From assembly GCA_963665045.2 (NCBI GenBank), contig CAXXJQ010000009.1:310001-374000 (forward strand): a stretch of DNA of 64,000 bases. Direction: 5' to 3'. Shown one piece after another: positions 24,953 to 33,700 of this stretch. This stretch comes from JAFGRU01 sp016934985 (GTDB lineage Bacteria > Desulfobacterota > Desulfuromonadia > Desulfuromonadales > JAAYDE01). A model generated the notes under the pieces. That model was not told the origin of the DNA, did not search any database, and worked only from the letters and a program-made list of their open reading frames with translations. Within the stretch, counting starts at the first letter, position 1. Each line of letters begins with the position of its first letter. A program made the translations under genes and the position numbers.

Positions 24953-26260
24953 TCAACGACGGCCCTTAAGGCTGATCCCCCGCATAAACCCTTCGTAGGA
25001 ACGGGATATCAGATGAGCCTCGATCTGCGACGAGGTGTCAAGGCCGACACCGACAATAATGAGCAAAGAGGTGCCGCCAAAATAAAAAGGAACATTAAAC
25101 TGGTTGATCAAAAACGTCGGCAAGACACAAACCGCCGAAACGTAAATAGCTCCTGCAAAGGTCAACCGGTTCAACACCGCATCAATGAATTCAGCCGTGT
25201 TTTTACCAGGTCGTATGCCTGGAACAAAACCGCCCTGCTTTTTTATGTTGTCCGCGACATCAACGGGGTTGAAAGTCACTGCCGTATAAAAATAACAAAA
25301 GAAGATAATAGCGCCGACATAAACCAGGTTGTATAGCCAATGACTGGGCGTCATGTAGGACGCCGCTTTTTGAATCCAGGGCACATCCACCAAATTGGCA
25401 ACCGTAGCCGGGAACATGATGATGGAGCTGGCAAAAATAGGGGGTATAACCCCGCTCATGTTGACCTTGAGAGGCAGGTGACTGCCCCGGTCCCCGGCTC
25501 GGCTCATACCGACAACGCGCTTGGCGTACTGAATGGGAACCTTTCTTGCGCCGGTTTCCATAAAAACGATGGCCCAGACCACCGCTACCATTACAACCAC
25601 AATGAGCAACGCAACAAAAAGACTGATGGCTCCAGTGTCGATCAAACGAATGGAGTTGACAATGGCCGCAGGCGTACCTGCAACGATACCGGCAAAAATG
25701 ATCAAAGAAATACCATTGCCGATGCCCCGTTCGGTAATTTGCTCGCCAAGCCACATGATAAATGCAGTGCCGGCGGTCAGAGTAAGAATGGTCAGGGTGA
25801 TAAAACCAAAGCCAGGCGAGGCCACTACCGGCTCCCCACCAGGTCCGGTCATGGTCTGAAGACCGACAGCAATCCCGGCACTCTGAATAACCGAAAGGAT
25901 AATAGTCCCATATCGGGTCCATTTAGTGATGGTCTTCCGCCCCTGCTCCCCCTCCTTGGAGAGTTTTTCTATGGGCTCGAAAACGACGGTAAGCAACTGA
26001 AGAATGATGGAAGCGCTGATATACGGCATAATGCCAAGGGCAAAAACCGTCATTCGACTTAATGCACCCCCGGTAAATGTGCTGACAAGGCCCAGCAAGG
26101 TACCTTGGGTACCTTCAAAAAACTTGGCCAGAACTGTCGCATCAATTCCAGGCGTGGGGACATGACACCCTATCCGATAGACAGCAAGCATCCCCAAGGT
26201 AAAAAGGATGCGTCTGCGAAGTTCGGTAATCGAAAAGATATTTATCAGGCTTTGAATCAC
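24953..26260 (-). CDS. secY: preprotein translocase subunit SecY
   Basis: The 435-residue channel protein has ten hydrophobic helices and forms the protein-conducting pore with SecE and SecG. Diagnostic parts are the GGALSRMTVFALGIMPYISASIILQLL early helices (plug and TM2) and the C-terminal loop with VADNIKKQGGFVPGIRPG that binds ribosomes and SecA. It sits directly after rplO, as in the spc operon of most bacteria. Confidence 0.98.
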   Translation of the reverse strand: MIQSLINIFSITELRRRILFTLGMLAVYRIGCHVPTPGIDATVLAKFFEGTQGTLLGLVSTFTGGALSRMTVFALGIMPYISASIILQLLTVVFEPIEKLSKEGEQGRKTITKWTRYGTIILSVIQSAGIAVGLQTMTGPGGEPVVASPGFGFITLTILTLTAGTAFIMWLGEQITERGIGNGISLIIFAGIVAGTPAAIVNSIRLIDTGAISLFVALLIVVVMVAVVWAIVFMETGARKVPIQYAKRVVGMSRAGDRGSHLPLKVNMSGVIPPIFASSIIMFPATVANLVDVPWIQKAASYMTPSHWLYNLVYVGAIIFFCYFYTAVTFNPVDVADNIKKQGGFVPGIRPGKNTAEFIDAVLNRLTFAGAIYVSAVCVLPTFLINQFNVPFYFGGTSLLIIVGVGLDTSSQIEAHLISRSYEGFMRGISLKGRR

Positions 26261-26261
26261 T

Positions 26262-26702
26262 TCAAATCACCTCGGCTGCACCACCTGCGGCGTTGATTTT
26301 TTCCGTTGCCGTTTTGCTGAATTTGTCAGCCTTGACGGTCAGGGCCAGAGTAAGGTCGCCTTCTCCAAGGATTTTGACACCGTCAACATCCTTGCGGATA
26401 AGCCCTGCCTCAAGAAGGGTCTGGCGGTCGACAACGCTATTAGCCTCAAAACGGTTGAGATCCTTCAGGTTGACAGCACCGATAACTTTACGGCTCAAAG
26501 GAGTGAAACCGCGTTTGGGAAGCCGCCTCTGTAAAGGCATCTGCCCGCCTTCAAAACCGGCCTTGACACCTCCACCGCTACGGGCGTTCTGACCTTTGTG
26601 CCCTTTACCGGCAGTTTTCCCCCATCCGGATCCCGGACCTCTCCCGATCCGCTTCTTTTTATGTCGCGATCCGTCCGCTGGTTTGAGATTGCTCAGATCC
26701 AT
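26262..26702 (-). CDS. rplO: ribosomal protein L15
   Basis: The 146-residue 50S protein opens MDLSNLKPADGSRHKKKRIGRGPGSGWGKT and contains the glycine- and basic-rich KGQNARSGGGVKAGFEGGQMPLQRRLPKRGF extension that penetrates 23S rRNA. It ends one base before secY begins and follows rpmD by 20 bases. Confidence 0.98.
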   Translation of the reverse strand: MDLSNLKPADGSRHKKKRIGRGPGSGWGKTAGKGHKGQNARSGGGVKAGFEGGQMPLQRRLPKRGFTPLSRKVIGAVNLKDLNRFEANSVVDRQTLLEAGLIRKDVDGVKILGEGDLTLALTVKADKFSKTATEKINAAGGAAEVI

Positions 26703-26722
26703 TTTTATCGCATCCTTATAGG

Positions 26723-26899
26723 TTAATCTTTTTCAACTTCGACCATGTGACTGACTTTGCGGATCATTCCCCAGGTCTGGGGAGTATCCACAAGTTCCAC
26801 CGTCTGGTGGAGTTTTCTCAGGCCCATGCCGCAAAGAACTTTGGTGAAATATTTATCGCGGCTGATACCGCTCTTTTTCAAGGTAACCTTGACAGCCAT
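26723..26899 (-). CDS. rpmD: ribosomal protein L30
   Basis: A 58-codon gene encodes MAVKVTLKKSGISRDKYF..., with the LCGMGLRKLHQTVELVDTP and WGMIRKVSHMVEVE segments of bacterial L30. A GGGGGACAGG lies before the ATG. It is between rpsE and rplO in the standard spc order. Confidence 0.96.
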   Translation of the reverse strand: MAVKVTLKKSGISRDKYFTKVLCGMGLRKLHQTVELVDTPQTWGMIRKVSHMVEVEKD

Positions 26900-26918
26900 C
26901 CTGTCCCCCGTTTTTTAT

Positions 26919-27416
26919 TTACTGTGCGTCCTGAAGACCACGCCGTTCCATGATCTGCTCAAAACTGCGGAGCTGCCCCAAAGCGTTCATTGTGGCACGA
27001 ACCACGTTGTGCGGATTATTGGAGCCGATGCATTTGGTCAGGATATTACCTACGCCGGCAACTTCAAGTACAGCACGAACAGGCCCACCAGCAATAACAC
27101 CGGTCCCCTCGGAAGCAGGTTTCAGCAGAACTCTGCCAGCACCATATTTCCCCAAAACATCATAAGGAATGGTCTTTTCCTTCTGTTTCAAGGGGATCGA
27201 AACCAGGCTTTTCTTAGCTTTTTCAGCCCCTTTGCGAATCGCTTCGGGAACCTCTTTGGCTTTGCCCAGACCAAAACCGACACGCCCCTGCCCATCACCG
27301 ACTACAACCAGGGCAGAAAAGCTGAACCGGCGTCCACCCTTGACAACCTTCGCACAACGGTTGATATGGATCACGCGGTCAATAAAAGTTTGCTCGTTTG
27401 TATCGTTCGCCTGCAA
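26919..27416 (-). CDS. rpsE: ribosomal protein S5
   Basis: The 165-residue 30S protein, involved in decoding fidelity and mRNA unwinding, has the double-stranded RNA-binding-like N-terminal domain (RVIHINRCAKVVKGGRRFSFSALVVVGDGQGRVGFGLGKAKEVPEAI) and the GTGVIAGGPVRAVLEVAGV C-terminal domain. The start is a TTG six bases after AGGAGG; there is no ATG upstream of the conserved region. It lies between rplR and rpmD. Confidence 0.97.
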   Translation of the reverse strand: MQANDTNEQTFIDRVIHINRCAKVVKGGRRFSFSALVVVGDGQGRVGFGLGKAKEVPEAIRKGAEKAKKSLVSIPLKQKEKTIPYDVLGKYGAGRVLLKPASEGTGVIAGGPVRAVLEVAGVGNILTKCIGSNNPHNVVRATMNALGQLRSFEQIMERRGLQDAQ

Positions 27417-27433
27417 AGGAATCCTCCTTAAGA

Positions 27434-27808
27434 TTAAAATTTAAGACCGGCTTCGCGCGCCCCTTCGGCCAAGGCCTGAACCCGGCCATGATAAAGGAAA
27501 CCGTTCCGATCAAAAACCACACTCTCTATATTCTTCTCCAAAGCCATTTTGGCTATGGCTTTGCCAACCTCTTTAGCGGAATTCACATTACCTGAATAAC
27601 CTCCGTCGAGATTGACATCCCCTGCTTTAAGGGTAGAGGCGGCAACGAGAGTCTTCCCGTTGATATCTTCAATGATCTGAGCATAAACGTGCTTGGCGCT
27701 GCGGAAAACACAAAGCCGCGGACGCTCGGAAGTTCCCCGAACCTTTTTGCGGACCCGAGTCTGTCTTCTGACACGCACATCGTTTCTGCTTACTTTTTTG
27801 CTGCTCAT
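27434..27808 (-). CDS. rplR: ribosomal protein L18
   Basis: The 124-residue protein binds 5S rRNA in the central protuberance. RPRLCVFRSAKHVYAQIIED and the C-terminal VVFDRNGFLYHGRVQALAEGAREAGLKF are typical. It follows rplF by 31 bases. Confidence 0.97.
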   Translation of the reverse strand: MSSKKVSRNDVRVRRQTRVRKKVRGTSERPRLCVFRSAKHVYAQIIEDINGKTLVAASTLKAGDVNLDGGYSGNVNSAKEVGKAIAKMALEKNIESVVFDRNGFLYHGRVQALAEGAREAGLKF

Positions 27809-27839
27809 AACTGCACTTTCTCCTTGCCCTTAAGGAAAA

Positions 27840-28382
27840 CTATTTCTTCCCGGCTTTCCCGGCTTTACGGATAATTCTTTCTTCTTTGTATTTAATCCCC
27901 TTGCCTTTGTATGGCTCAGGGGATCGGAACGCGCGAATGTTTGCAGCGGTCTCCCCGACCAGTTCCTTGTCCACACCTTTTACCGCGATCTGAGTCTGTT
28001 TTTCAACTTCGATGGTAATACCTTCGGGTATGGGAAACTCGATGGGATGTGAATAGCCCAGGGCCAGGTTGAGGACTTTAGGGCTCTTGGCTTCAGCACG
28101 ATAGCCGACACCGTTGATTTCAAGGTTTTTCTGGAATCCTTTGGTCACCCCTTCAACCATATTTGCTACAAGAGTACGCGACAGCCCAAGAAGAGCTGTA
28201 TTCCTCTGTGGCTCGGGACCGGCCTGAACCAGGATCTGCTCCGATTCCACAACGACATTGACGTTTTCCGGAATATTCTTCGCCACCTTGCCCATGGGAC
28301 CCTCGACGTTGACCTGGGTTCCAGCTATAGCAACCTTGACTCCCTTGGGGATCGGGATGGGTTTTTTGCCAATTCTCGACAT
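27840..28382 (-). CDS. rplF: ribosomal protein L6
   Basis: The 180-residue 50S protein begins MSRIGKKPIPIPKGV, and its second half has the family motif PEPYKGKGIKYKEERIIRKAGK. An upstream in-frame extension overlaps rpsH and is not used; AAGGAG lies eight bases before this ATG. Gene order rpsH-rplF-rplR is standard. Confidence 0.98.
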   Translation of the reverse strand: MSRIGKKPIPIPKGVKVAIAGTQVNVEGPMGKVAKNIPENVNVVVESEQILVQAGPEPQRNTALLGLSRTLVANMVEGVTKGFQKNLEINGVGYRAEAKSPKVLNLALGYSHPIEFPIPEGITIEVEKQTQIAVKGVDKELVGETAANIRAFRSPEPYKGKGIKYKEERIIRKAGKAGKK

Positions 28383-28405
28383 GTTACAACTCCTTGAGCC
28401 TGCCT

Positions 28406-28804
28406 TTACCAAATCGTACAGATAACTTCGCCACCAACCTGAGCCTTGCGCGCATCCTCGTCGGAGAGAACGCCTTTTGAGGTCGAAACGATGGCGCAAC
28501 CCATGCCATTTTTCACTTTGGGTATTTCATCCGTACCAACATAAACCCTTCTGCTTGGCCGGGAAACTCTCTGAATTTCATGGATCACAGGGAAGTTACC
28601 GTCGTCAAACTTGAGATAGATTCTCAAGGTTTCAAAATTATCGTTGGTAACCGTTTTAAAGTTCTTGATGTAACCCAGATTTCGAAGCACTGTGGCAATA
28701 GCCACTTTCTGCTTGGACGAAGGTATGTCAACCTTTTTATGCCTGGCCATACCGGCATTCCTGAGTCTCGTCAGCATATCAGCGATAGGATCTGTCATTC
28801 CCAT
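28406..28804 (-). CDS. rpsH: ribosomal protein S8
   Basis: The 132-residue 30S protein starts MGMTDPIADMLTRLRNA and ends with the RNA-binding GMGCAIVSTSKGVLSDEDARKAQVGGEVICTIW. In E. coli S8 represses the spc operon by binding near rplE; I did not identify that site here. It follows rpsZ by 20 bases. Confidence 0.98.
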   Translation of the reverse strand: MGMTDPIADMLTRLRNAGMARHKKVDIPSSKQKVAIATVLRNLGYIKNFKTVTNDNFETLRIYLKFDDGNFPVIHEIQRVSRPSRRVYVGTDEIPKVKNGMGCAIVSTSKGVLSDEDARKAQVGGEVICTIW

Positions 28805-28824
28805 GTAAAAAACTCCTCCAAATA

Positions 28825-29010
28825 TTACCAGCTGGACTTAGTGACCCCTGGTATCTTTCCTTCCGATGCCAATTTTCTCAGGCAAATCCGGCACATATTG
28901 AACTTACGGTAATAAGCCCTGGGACGTCCGCAAAGCGGACAACGGTTATATTCCCTAACCTTGAATTTTTTAGGCCGTTGGGCTTTGATCATCATCGATT
29001 TCTTTGCCAC
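28825..29010 (-). CDS. rpsZ: ribosomal protein S14, zinc-binding short form
   Basis: At 61 residues this is the short type Z S14. Cys24, Cys27, Cys40 and Cys43 make a zinc ribbon (CPLCGRPRAYYRKFNMCRICLRKLA). It is the only S14 in the cluster. Its location between rplE and rpsH is standard. Confidence 0.97.
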   Translation of the reverse strand: MAKKSMMIKAQRPKKFKVREYNRCPLCGRPRAYYRKFNMCRICLRKLASEGKIPGVTKSSW

Positions 29011-29036
29011 TGTATTCCTCCCGTGGGATGCTAAGG

Positions 29037-29576
29037 TTACTTCCTGAAGGGCATTCCCAGCCCTGCCAGCAAAGCACGCCCCTGCTCGTCATTTTTTGCA
29101 GTAGTGACGATAGATATATTCAAACCTTTAATCTTGTCGATTTTATCAAGATCAATTTCGGGGAAGATGATCTGCTCACGAATTCCAAGCGTGTAATTTC
29201 CCCGGCCGTCAAAAGCCTTGGGGGAAACACCCTTGAAGTCACGAACGCGGGGCAGAGCGATATTGATCAGGCGATCCAGAAACTCGTAAGCACGATCACG
29301 ACGCAGCGTTACCATGCACCCTATGGACATACCTTCCCTCAACTTGAAACTGGCAATGGATCTTTTGGCCTTGGTGATAACCGCTTTCTGCCCGGTAATC
29401 GCCGACAGCTCTTCGGCCGCCGACTCCAGAATCTTTACGTTCTGAATAGCCTCACCCAGTCCCATGTTGACGACTACTTTCTGAACTCTGGGCACCTCCA
29501 TCACATTTTTAAGCTCCAGATCTTTCTGAAGCTGAGCTTGCAATTCGGTGTTATACATTTCACGAAGTCTGGCCAT
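29037..29576 (-). CDS. rplE: ribosomal protein L5
   Basis: The 179-residue 5S-rRNA-binding protein of the central protuberance opens MARLREMYNTELQAQLQKDL and carries the signature VPRVQKVVVNMGLGEA and GNYTLGIREQIIFPEID. It follows rplX by 11 bases. Confidence 0.98.
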   Translation of the reverse strand: MARLREMYNTELQAQLQKDLELKNVMEVPRVQKVVVNMGLGEAIQNVKILESAAEELSAITGQKAVITKAKRSIASFKLREGMSIGCMVTLRRDRAYEFLDRLINIALPRVRDFKGVSPKAFDGRGNYTLGIREQIIFPEIDLDKIDKIKGLNISIVTTAKNDEQGRALLAGLGMPFRK

Positions 29577-29587
29577 GAATCACCCCG

Positions 29588-29917
29588 TTATTTATCTAAT
29601 GTTGCTTGGCATTTTTTGCAAAAACGAACTTTTGCGCCGTCATCCAATATCCGGCTTCCGACTCGGGACGCCTTGTTGCAGGATTTGCAGAAGATCATGA
29701 CATTGGAAACCGCCAGAGGCGCTTCTTTTTCAATGATGCCACCTGCGTTATTGTTGCGACTGGGCCGCGTATGTCGTTTGACTATATTTAGACCTTCGAC
29801 CAGAACCCGCCCTTTATCCGGCAAAACTCGGTTGACCTTGCCGGTCTTCCCTTTTTCTTTGCCGGCTATAACCATCACCATGTCACCATTCTTGACATGT
29901 ACTTTTTGTGCGGACAT
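29588..29917 (-). CDS. rplX: ribosomal protein L24
   Basis: The 109-residue assembly-initiator protein has the KOW segment HVKNGDMVMVIAGKEKGKTGKV at its start. The C-terminal part has four cysteines (FCKSCNKASRVGSRI...RFCKKC), a zinc-type arrangement seen in some bacteria. It follows rplN by 25 bases. Confidence 0.97.
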   Translation of the reverse strand: MSAQKVHVKNGDMVMVIAGKEKGKTGKVNRVLPDKGRVLVEGLNIVKRHTRPSRNNNAGGIIEKEAPLAVSNVMIFCKSCNKASRVGSRILDDGAKVRFCKKCQATLDK

Positions 29918-29942
29918 TACTTTACTCCCAAAATGCTATGAA

Positions 29943-30311
29943 TTAAAGGACCTCGGGCGCCAGTGAAACGATCTTCATGAAGTTTTTCGAGCGAAGTTCA
30001 CGCGCCACAGGTCCGAAAATACGCGTTCCGATCGGCTCGCCGGCCTGGTTGATAACGACCGCGGAGTTTTTGTCAAAGCGGATATAGGAACCATCCGTCC
30101 GGGTTACTTCCTTGCGCGTCCTGACAATGACGGCCTTGATAATATCACCCTTTTTTACTTTTGAATTCGGCATGGCTTCCTTGACCGAGCAGACAACGAT
30201 ATCGCCAATGCCCGCGTATTTTCTTTTGGATCCGCCAGGGACCTTAATGCAGCAGAGCTTCTTCGCCCCCGAGTTATCGGCAACATCCAAGATGGATTGC
30301 ATCTGTATCAT
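29943..30311 (-). CDS. rplN: ribosomal protein L14
   Basis: The 122-residue protein opens MIQMQSILDVADNSGAKKLCCIKV and has the signature KGDIIKAVIVRTRKEV; it forms part of an inter-subunit bridge. It lies between rpsQ and rplX as usual. Confidence 0.98.
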   Translation of the reverse strand: MIQMQSILDVADNSGAKKLCCIKVPGGSKRKYAGIGDIVVCSVKEAMPNSKVKKGDIIKAVIVRTRKEVTRTDGSYIRFDKNSAVVINQAGEPIGTRIFGPVARELRSKNFMKIVSLAPEVL

Positions 30312-30320
30312 TTCCGTCTC

Positions 30321-30587
30321 CTAAACAATGACTCGTTTTTCAAGAATCTCACGCACACGCCAGCGCTTGTCCTTGGAAATGGGTCGGCTCTCAACAATCA
30401 GCACCTTGTCGCCGATATTGCAATTGTTCGACTCGTCGTGGGCCTTACAGGTCACTTTCCGTTTAATGTATTTCTTATAAATAGGATGTTTGATGAAATT
30501 GTCCATCTGCACGACGACGGTTTTTTCCATCTTATCGCTGACCACAACCCCGACTCGAGTTTTCCGATTCCCTCTTGCATTTTCCAT
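30321..30587 (-). CDS. rpsQ: ribosomal protein S17
   Basis: The 88-residue OB-fold 30S protein has RKTRVGVVVSDKMEKTVVVQMDN and the HDESNNCNIGDKVLIVESRPISKDKRWRV signature. I use the ATG giving MENARGNRKT, with TTGAGG seven bases upstream; an in-frame TTG four codons earlier is part of that ribosome binding site. It follows rpmC. Confidence 0.97.
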   Translation of the reverse strand: MENARGNRKTRVGVVVSDKMEKTVVVQMDNFIKHPIYKKYIKRKVTCKAHDESNNCNIGDKVLIVESRPISKDKRWRVREILEKRVIV

Positions 30588-30620
30588 AAATTGCCTCAAC
30601 TGCCCCTTTAAGCAACCTGA

Positions 30621-30806
30621 TTATTGTTTTTCAGCCAAAACCGTTTTAACCCGGGCAATATCCTTCCTCACCTCGGATATACGTGCGGTGCTCTCGAGCT
30701 GTCCGGTATGAAGCTGATATTTGAGATTAAACAGTTCCTTATTAAGTTCTGTCTCTTTTTTCTGCAACTCTTCGGTGCCGAGTTCACGAATTTCACTAGC
30801 CTTCAT
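30621..30806 (-). CDS. rpmC: ribosomal protein L29
   Basis: The 61-residue helical protein near the tunnel exit begins MKASEIRELGTEELQKKETEL and has LFNLKYQLHTGQLESTARI. GAGGAGG precedes this ATG, which overlaps the end of rplP by 11 bases, so the two are coupled. An earlier in-frame start would extend further into rplP and is not used. Confidence 0.97.
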   Translation of the reverse strand: MKASEIRELGTEELQKKETELNKELFNLKYQLHTGQLESTARISEVRKDIARVKTVLAEKQ

Positions 30807-31221
30807 TGAAAACCTCCTCAAACATTACAAATTTCGTCTTAATCGGAAGTTTCTGAGCAGCCAGCCGCAAAGCTTCGCGAGCCACATCTTCTTCGACCCC
30901 CTGCATTTCATAGAGCATCTTGCCGGGCCTGATAACTGCCACCCAACTCTCAGGGGCTCCCTTACCCTTACCCATCCGAGTTTCGGCAGGCTTTTTGGTC
31001 AAAGGCTTGTCGGGAAAGATACGGATCCAGATTTTCCCGCCACGCTTGACGTACCGGGTCATGGCACGTCGCGCAGCTTCGATCTGCCTTGATGAAAGCC
31101 AGCCGCACTCCAAGGCCTGCAAACCAAACTGGCCAAAATTCAACTCATTGCCACGGTTCGCAGCGCCACGCATGCGACCTTTAAATTGTTTTCTACGCTT
31201 AACGCGTTTTGGCATTAACAT
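30796..31221 (-). CDS. rplP: ribosomal protein L16
   Basis: The 141-residue 50S protein near the A site begins MLMPKRVKRRKQFKGRMRG and has the family's RGGKIWIRIFPDKPLTKKPAETRMGKGKG stretch with the conserved PAETRMGKGKG loop. GGAGAAG lies eight bases before the first ATG. It lies between rpsC and rpmC. Confidence 0.98.
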   Translation of the reverse strand: MLMPKRVKRRKQFKGRMRGAANRGNELNFGQFGLQALECGWLSSRQIEAARRAMTRYVKRGGKIWIRIFPDKPLTKKPAETRMGKGKGAPESWVAVIRPGKMLYEMQGVEEDVAREALRLAAQKLPIKTKFVMFEEVFNEG

Positions 31222-31233
31222 TTCAGACTTCTC

Positions 31234-31884
31234 CTATCCAACCTTGGCGGCAGACTCTTTGGCCAGAACCTCACCTTTAAAAACAAGTACCTTGACCCCG
31301 ATGATGCCATAGGTGGTTTTTGCTTCTGCATAGCCGTAATCGATGTCACCGCGCAGAGTGTGAAGGGGAACACGGCCTTCCCGATACCACTCGGTTCGAC
31401 TCATTTCCGCACCGCCAAGCCGCCCGCTGCAGGTGATCTTAACCCCTTGCGCGCCGAACTTAAGGGCCATGCTGACCGACTTCTTCATAGCCCTGCGGAA
31501 GGCAACCCGGCGCTCGAGTTGCAAAGCAACGTTTTCCGCCACCAGCTGCGCGTCCACCTCGGGCTTGCGAACTTCTTGGATGTTGATGAAAACCTCTTCG
31601 TCCGTCAGTTTCGACAAGTCTTTTTTAAGGGCCTCAACCTCGGAACCTTTTTTTCCAATGATAATTCCCGGACGAGCAGCAAAGATATTGATCTTAGCCT
31701 TACTGGCAGCCCGCTCAACCTCTACCTTGGAAATACCTGCGTGGTATAGTCTCTTTTTCAGAAACTTGCAAAGTTTGAGGTCCTCATGGAGCAGTTTGGC
31801 GTAATCGCCCTCAGCATACCATTTGGAGTCCCAGGTTTTGTTGATACCTAATCTTAATCCGATTGGATTTACTTTCTGCCCCAA
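31234..31884 (-). CDS. rpsC: ribosomal protein S3
   Basis: The 216-residue 30S protein at the mRNA entry has the KH domain (INIFAARPGIIIGKKGSEVEALKKDL) and the C-terminal signature GVKITCSGRLGGAEMSRTEWYREGRVPLHTLRGDIDYG. It starts MGQKVNPIGLRLGI and follows rplV by 18 bases. Confidence 0.98.
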   Translation of the reverse strand: MGQKVNPIGLRLGINKTWDSKWYAEGDYAKLLHEDLKLCKFLKKRLYHAGISKVEVERAASKAKINIFAARPGIIIGKKGSEVEALKKDLSKLTDEEVFINIQEVRKPEVDAQLVAENVALQLERRVAFRRAMKKSVSMALKFGAQGVKITCSGRLGGAEMSRTEWYREGRVPLHTLRGDIDYGYAEAKTTYGIIGVKVLVFKGEVLAKESAAKVG

Positions 31885-31902
31885 CTTGCCACCTCCTGCG
31901 TT

Positions 31903-32235
31903 CTATCTCTCCGCCACAACAACTCTGATATGGCTCGTAGGTTTGCGGATACGTGTTGCGCGCCCCTGGGCTCTTGGTAAAAACCTCTTAAGAACCGGAC
32001 CGCCGTCAACGAGAATCTCTTTCACGAACAACTGATCGACGTCATCTACGCCTTTCTGCTCAGCGTTGGCGACAGCGGACCCGACCAGCTTTAAAACCAC
32101 GGACGCAGCTCTATTCGGAGAGAACCTGAGTATATTCATTGCGTCCTGTACCCCTTTACCCCGCACCATATTGACTACCAGCCTCGACTTATGCGGAGAA
32201 AGCCGTACATATTTCAGTTTGGCAACGGCTTCCAT
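31903..32235 (-). CDS. rplV: ribosomal protein L22
   Basis: The 110-residue protein lines the exit tunnel. The beta-hairpin region (DGGPVLKRFLPRAQGRATRIRKPTSHIRVVV) and the early YVRLSPHKSRLVVNMVRGK are typical. It follows rpsS by 23 bases. Confidence 0.98.
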   Translation of the reverse strand: MEAVAKLKYVRLSPHKSRLVVNMVRGKGVQDAMNILRFSPNRAASVVLKLVGSAVANAEQKGVDDVDQLFVKEILVDGGPVLKRFLPRAQGRATRIRKPTSHIRVVVAER

Positions 32236-32258
32236 AAACTAGACTCCTCTAATGTTGT

Positions 32259-32537
32259 TTATTTTTTACCTTTTCCCTTTTTGTCGGCATGGCCGTAATA
32301 GGTCCGGGTGGGTGAAAATTCACCCAGTTTGTGCCCAACCATATTCTCAGTCACAAATACAGGAATAAATTTTTTCCCGTTATGGACGGCAAAGGTAAAA
32401 CCCACAAACTCGGGGATTATGGTAGACCGCCGGGACCATGTTTTAATGACCTTTTTGGAGCGATCATCCCCTGCGGTATCAATTTTCCTCGCCAGGCTCT
32501 CTTCAACATAGGGCCCTTTTTTGATGGATCTAGCCAC
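32259..32537 (-). CDS. rpsS: ribosomal protein S19
   Basis: The 92-residue 30S head protein begins MARSIKKGPYVEESLARKI and has IIPEFVGFTFAVHNGKKFIPVFVTENMVGHKLGEFSPTRTY. It lies between rplB and rplV in the S10 operon order. Confidence 0.98.
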   Translation of the reverse strand: MARSIKKGPYVEESLARKIDTAGDDRSKKVIKTWSRRSTIIPEFVGFTFAVHNGKKFIPVFVTENMVGHKLGEFSPTRTYYGHADKKGKGKK

Positions 32538-32557
32538 TTGATACTCCTATCGCAAGA

Positions 32558-33379
32558 TTACTTTCTGCGTTTCACAATAAAACGGTCAGAGCGTTTGTTA
32601 GTCCGCGTTTTATACCCTTTTGTAGGCACGCCCCAAGGGGTGACCGGATGGCGCCCACCCGAGCTTCTTCCCTCGCCGCCGCCATGGGGGTGATCCACCG
32701 GGTTCATGGCAACCCCACGGGACTGAGGTCTAATGCCTAACCAGCGATTCCGCCCTGCTTTACCTATTTTAACATTTTCGTGATCTTGATTACCGACCTG
32801 ACCGATGGTTGCGTAGCAGTCCTGCAGGAGTAAGCGAACCTCTCCGGAAGGCAGACGAATTTGAGCATAACGCCCTTCTTTCGCAGCAATCAAGGCATAG
32901 GCACCAGCGCTGCGGGCCAGTTGTCCACCCTTGCCGATCTGAAGCTCAACGTTGTGAACCCAGGTACCAAGGGGAATGGCGCGAATGGGAAGAGCATTGC
33001 CGGGCTTGATATCGGCTTCAAGGCCACTCAACACCTGGTCGCCGACCTGAAGTCCGACAGGTGCAACGATATAGCGCTTTTCGCCATCGGCATAATTCAA
33101 CAGGGCAATACGGCAGGTGCGATTAGGATCGTATTCGATGGCAGCCACGCGGGCCGGGATGTCCCGCTTATCCCGTTTAAAATCGATGATCCGATATTTA
33201 CGCTTATGCCCACCCCCGGTATGACGTTTGGTGATGCGCCCATGATTGTTTCGCCCTCCGCTCTTGGGCAACGGCTCGAGAAGACTTCTCTCCGGAGTAG
33301 TCTTGGTCACATCACCAAAGGTGATGCTCGTCATATGTCGCCGACCAGCCGAAGTCGGTTTGAATTTCTTGATAGCCAT
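32558..33379 (-). CDS. rplB: ribosomal protein L2
   Basis: The 273-residue protein is needed for peptidyl-transfer and subunit joining. It starts MAIKKFKPTSAGRRHMT and carries the signature GVAMNPVDHPHGGGEGRS with the conserved His near the catalytic centre. It follows rplW by 33 bases. Confidence 0.98.
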   Translation of the reverse strand: MAIKKFKPTSAGRRHMTSITFGDVTKTTPERSLLEPLPKSGGRNNHGRITKRHTGGGHKRKYRIIDFKRDKRDIPARVAAIEYDPNRTCRIALLNYADGEKRYIVAPVGLQVGDQVLSGLEADIKPGNALPIRAIPLGTWVHNVELQIGKGGQLARSAGAYALIAAKEGRYAQIRLPSGEVRLLLQDCYATIGQVGNQDHENVKIGKAGRNRWLGIRPQSRGVAMNPVDHPHGGGEGRSSGGRHPVTPWGVPTKGYKTRTNKRSDRFIVKRRK

Positions 33380-33412
33380 TAAACCTTACCCCATCTTTTT
33401 TGTTAATATCGC

Positions 33413-33700
33413 TTAAACTCCAAAAAAGTCCATCTTGCTGTCTTCGGTCAAGGTAACATAAGCCTTTTTCCAATTGCCCCTTTTGCCGAACTGCCGACCG
33501 GCACGCTTTACCTTACCAGCCAGAACCACCGTGTTGACATCCTTGACGGTGATCTCGAAAGCCTTCTCCAGAGCCTGCTTAATTTCAATTTTATTGGCGT
33601 CCCTGGCGACTTCAAAAGCCACCACCTTTCCCGTATCGGCCTTGGCAGTCACCTTTTCGGTCAGCAACGGCCTTTTGATGATATAGTGCAACGGTCTCAT
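33413..33700 (-). CDS. rplW: ribosomal protein L23
   Basis: The 95-residue protein at the tunnel exit, docking site for trigger factor and SRP, has the IIKRPLLTEKVTAK start, and the late KRAGRQFGKRGNWKKAYVTL stretch. It overlaps the rplD stop by one base. Confidence 0.98.
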   Translation of the reverse strand: MRPLHYIIKRPLLTEKVTAKADTGKVVAFEVARDANKIEIKQALEKAFEITVKDVNTVVLAGKVKRAGRQFGKRGNWKKAYVTLTEDSKMDFFGV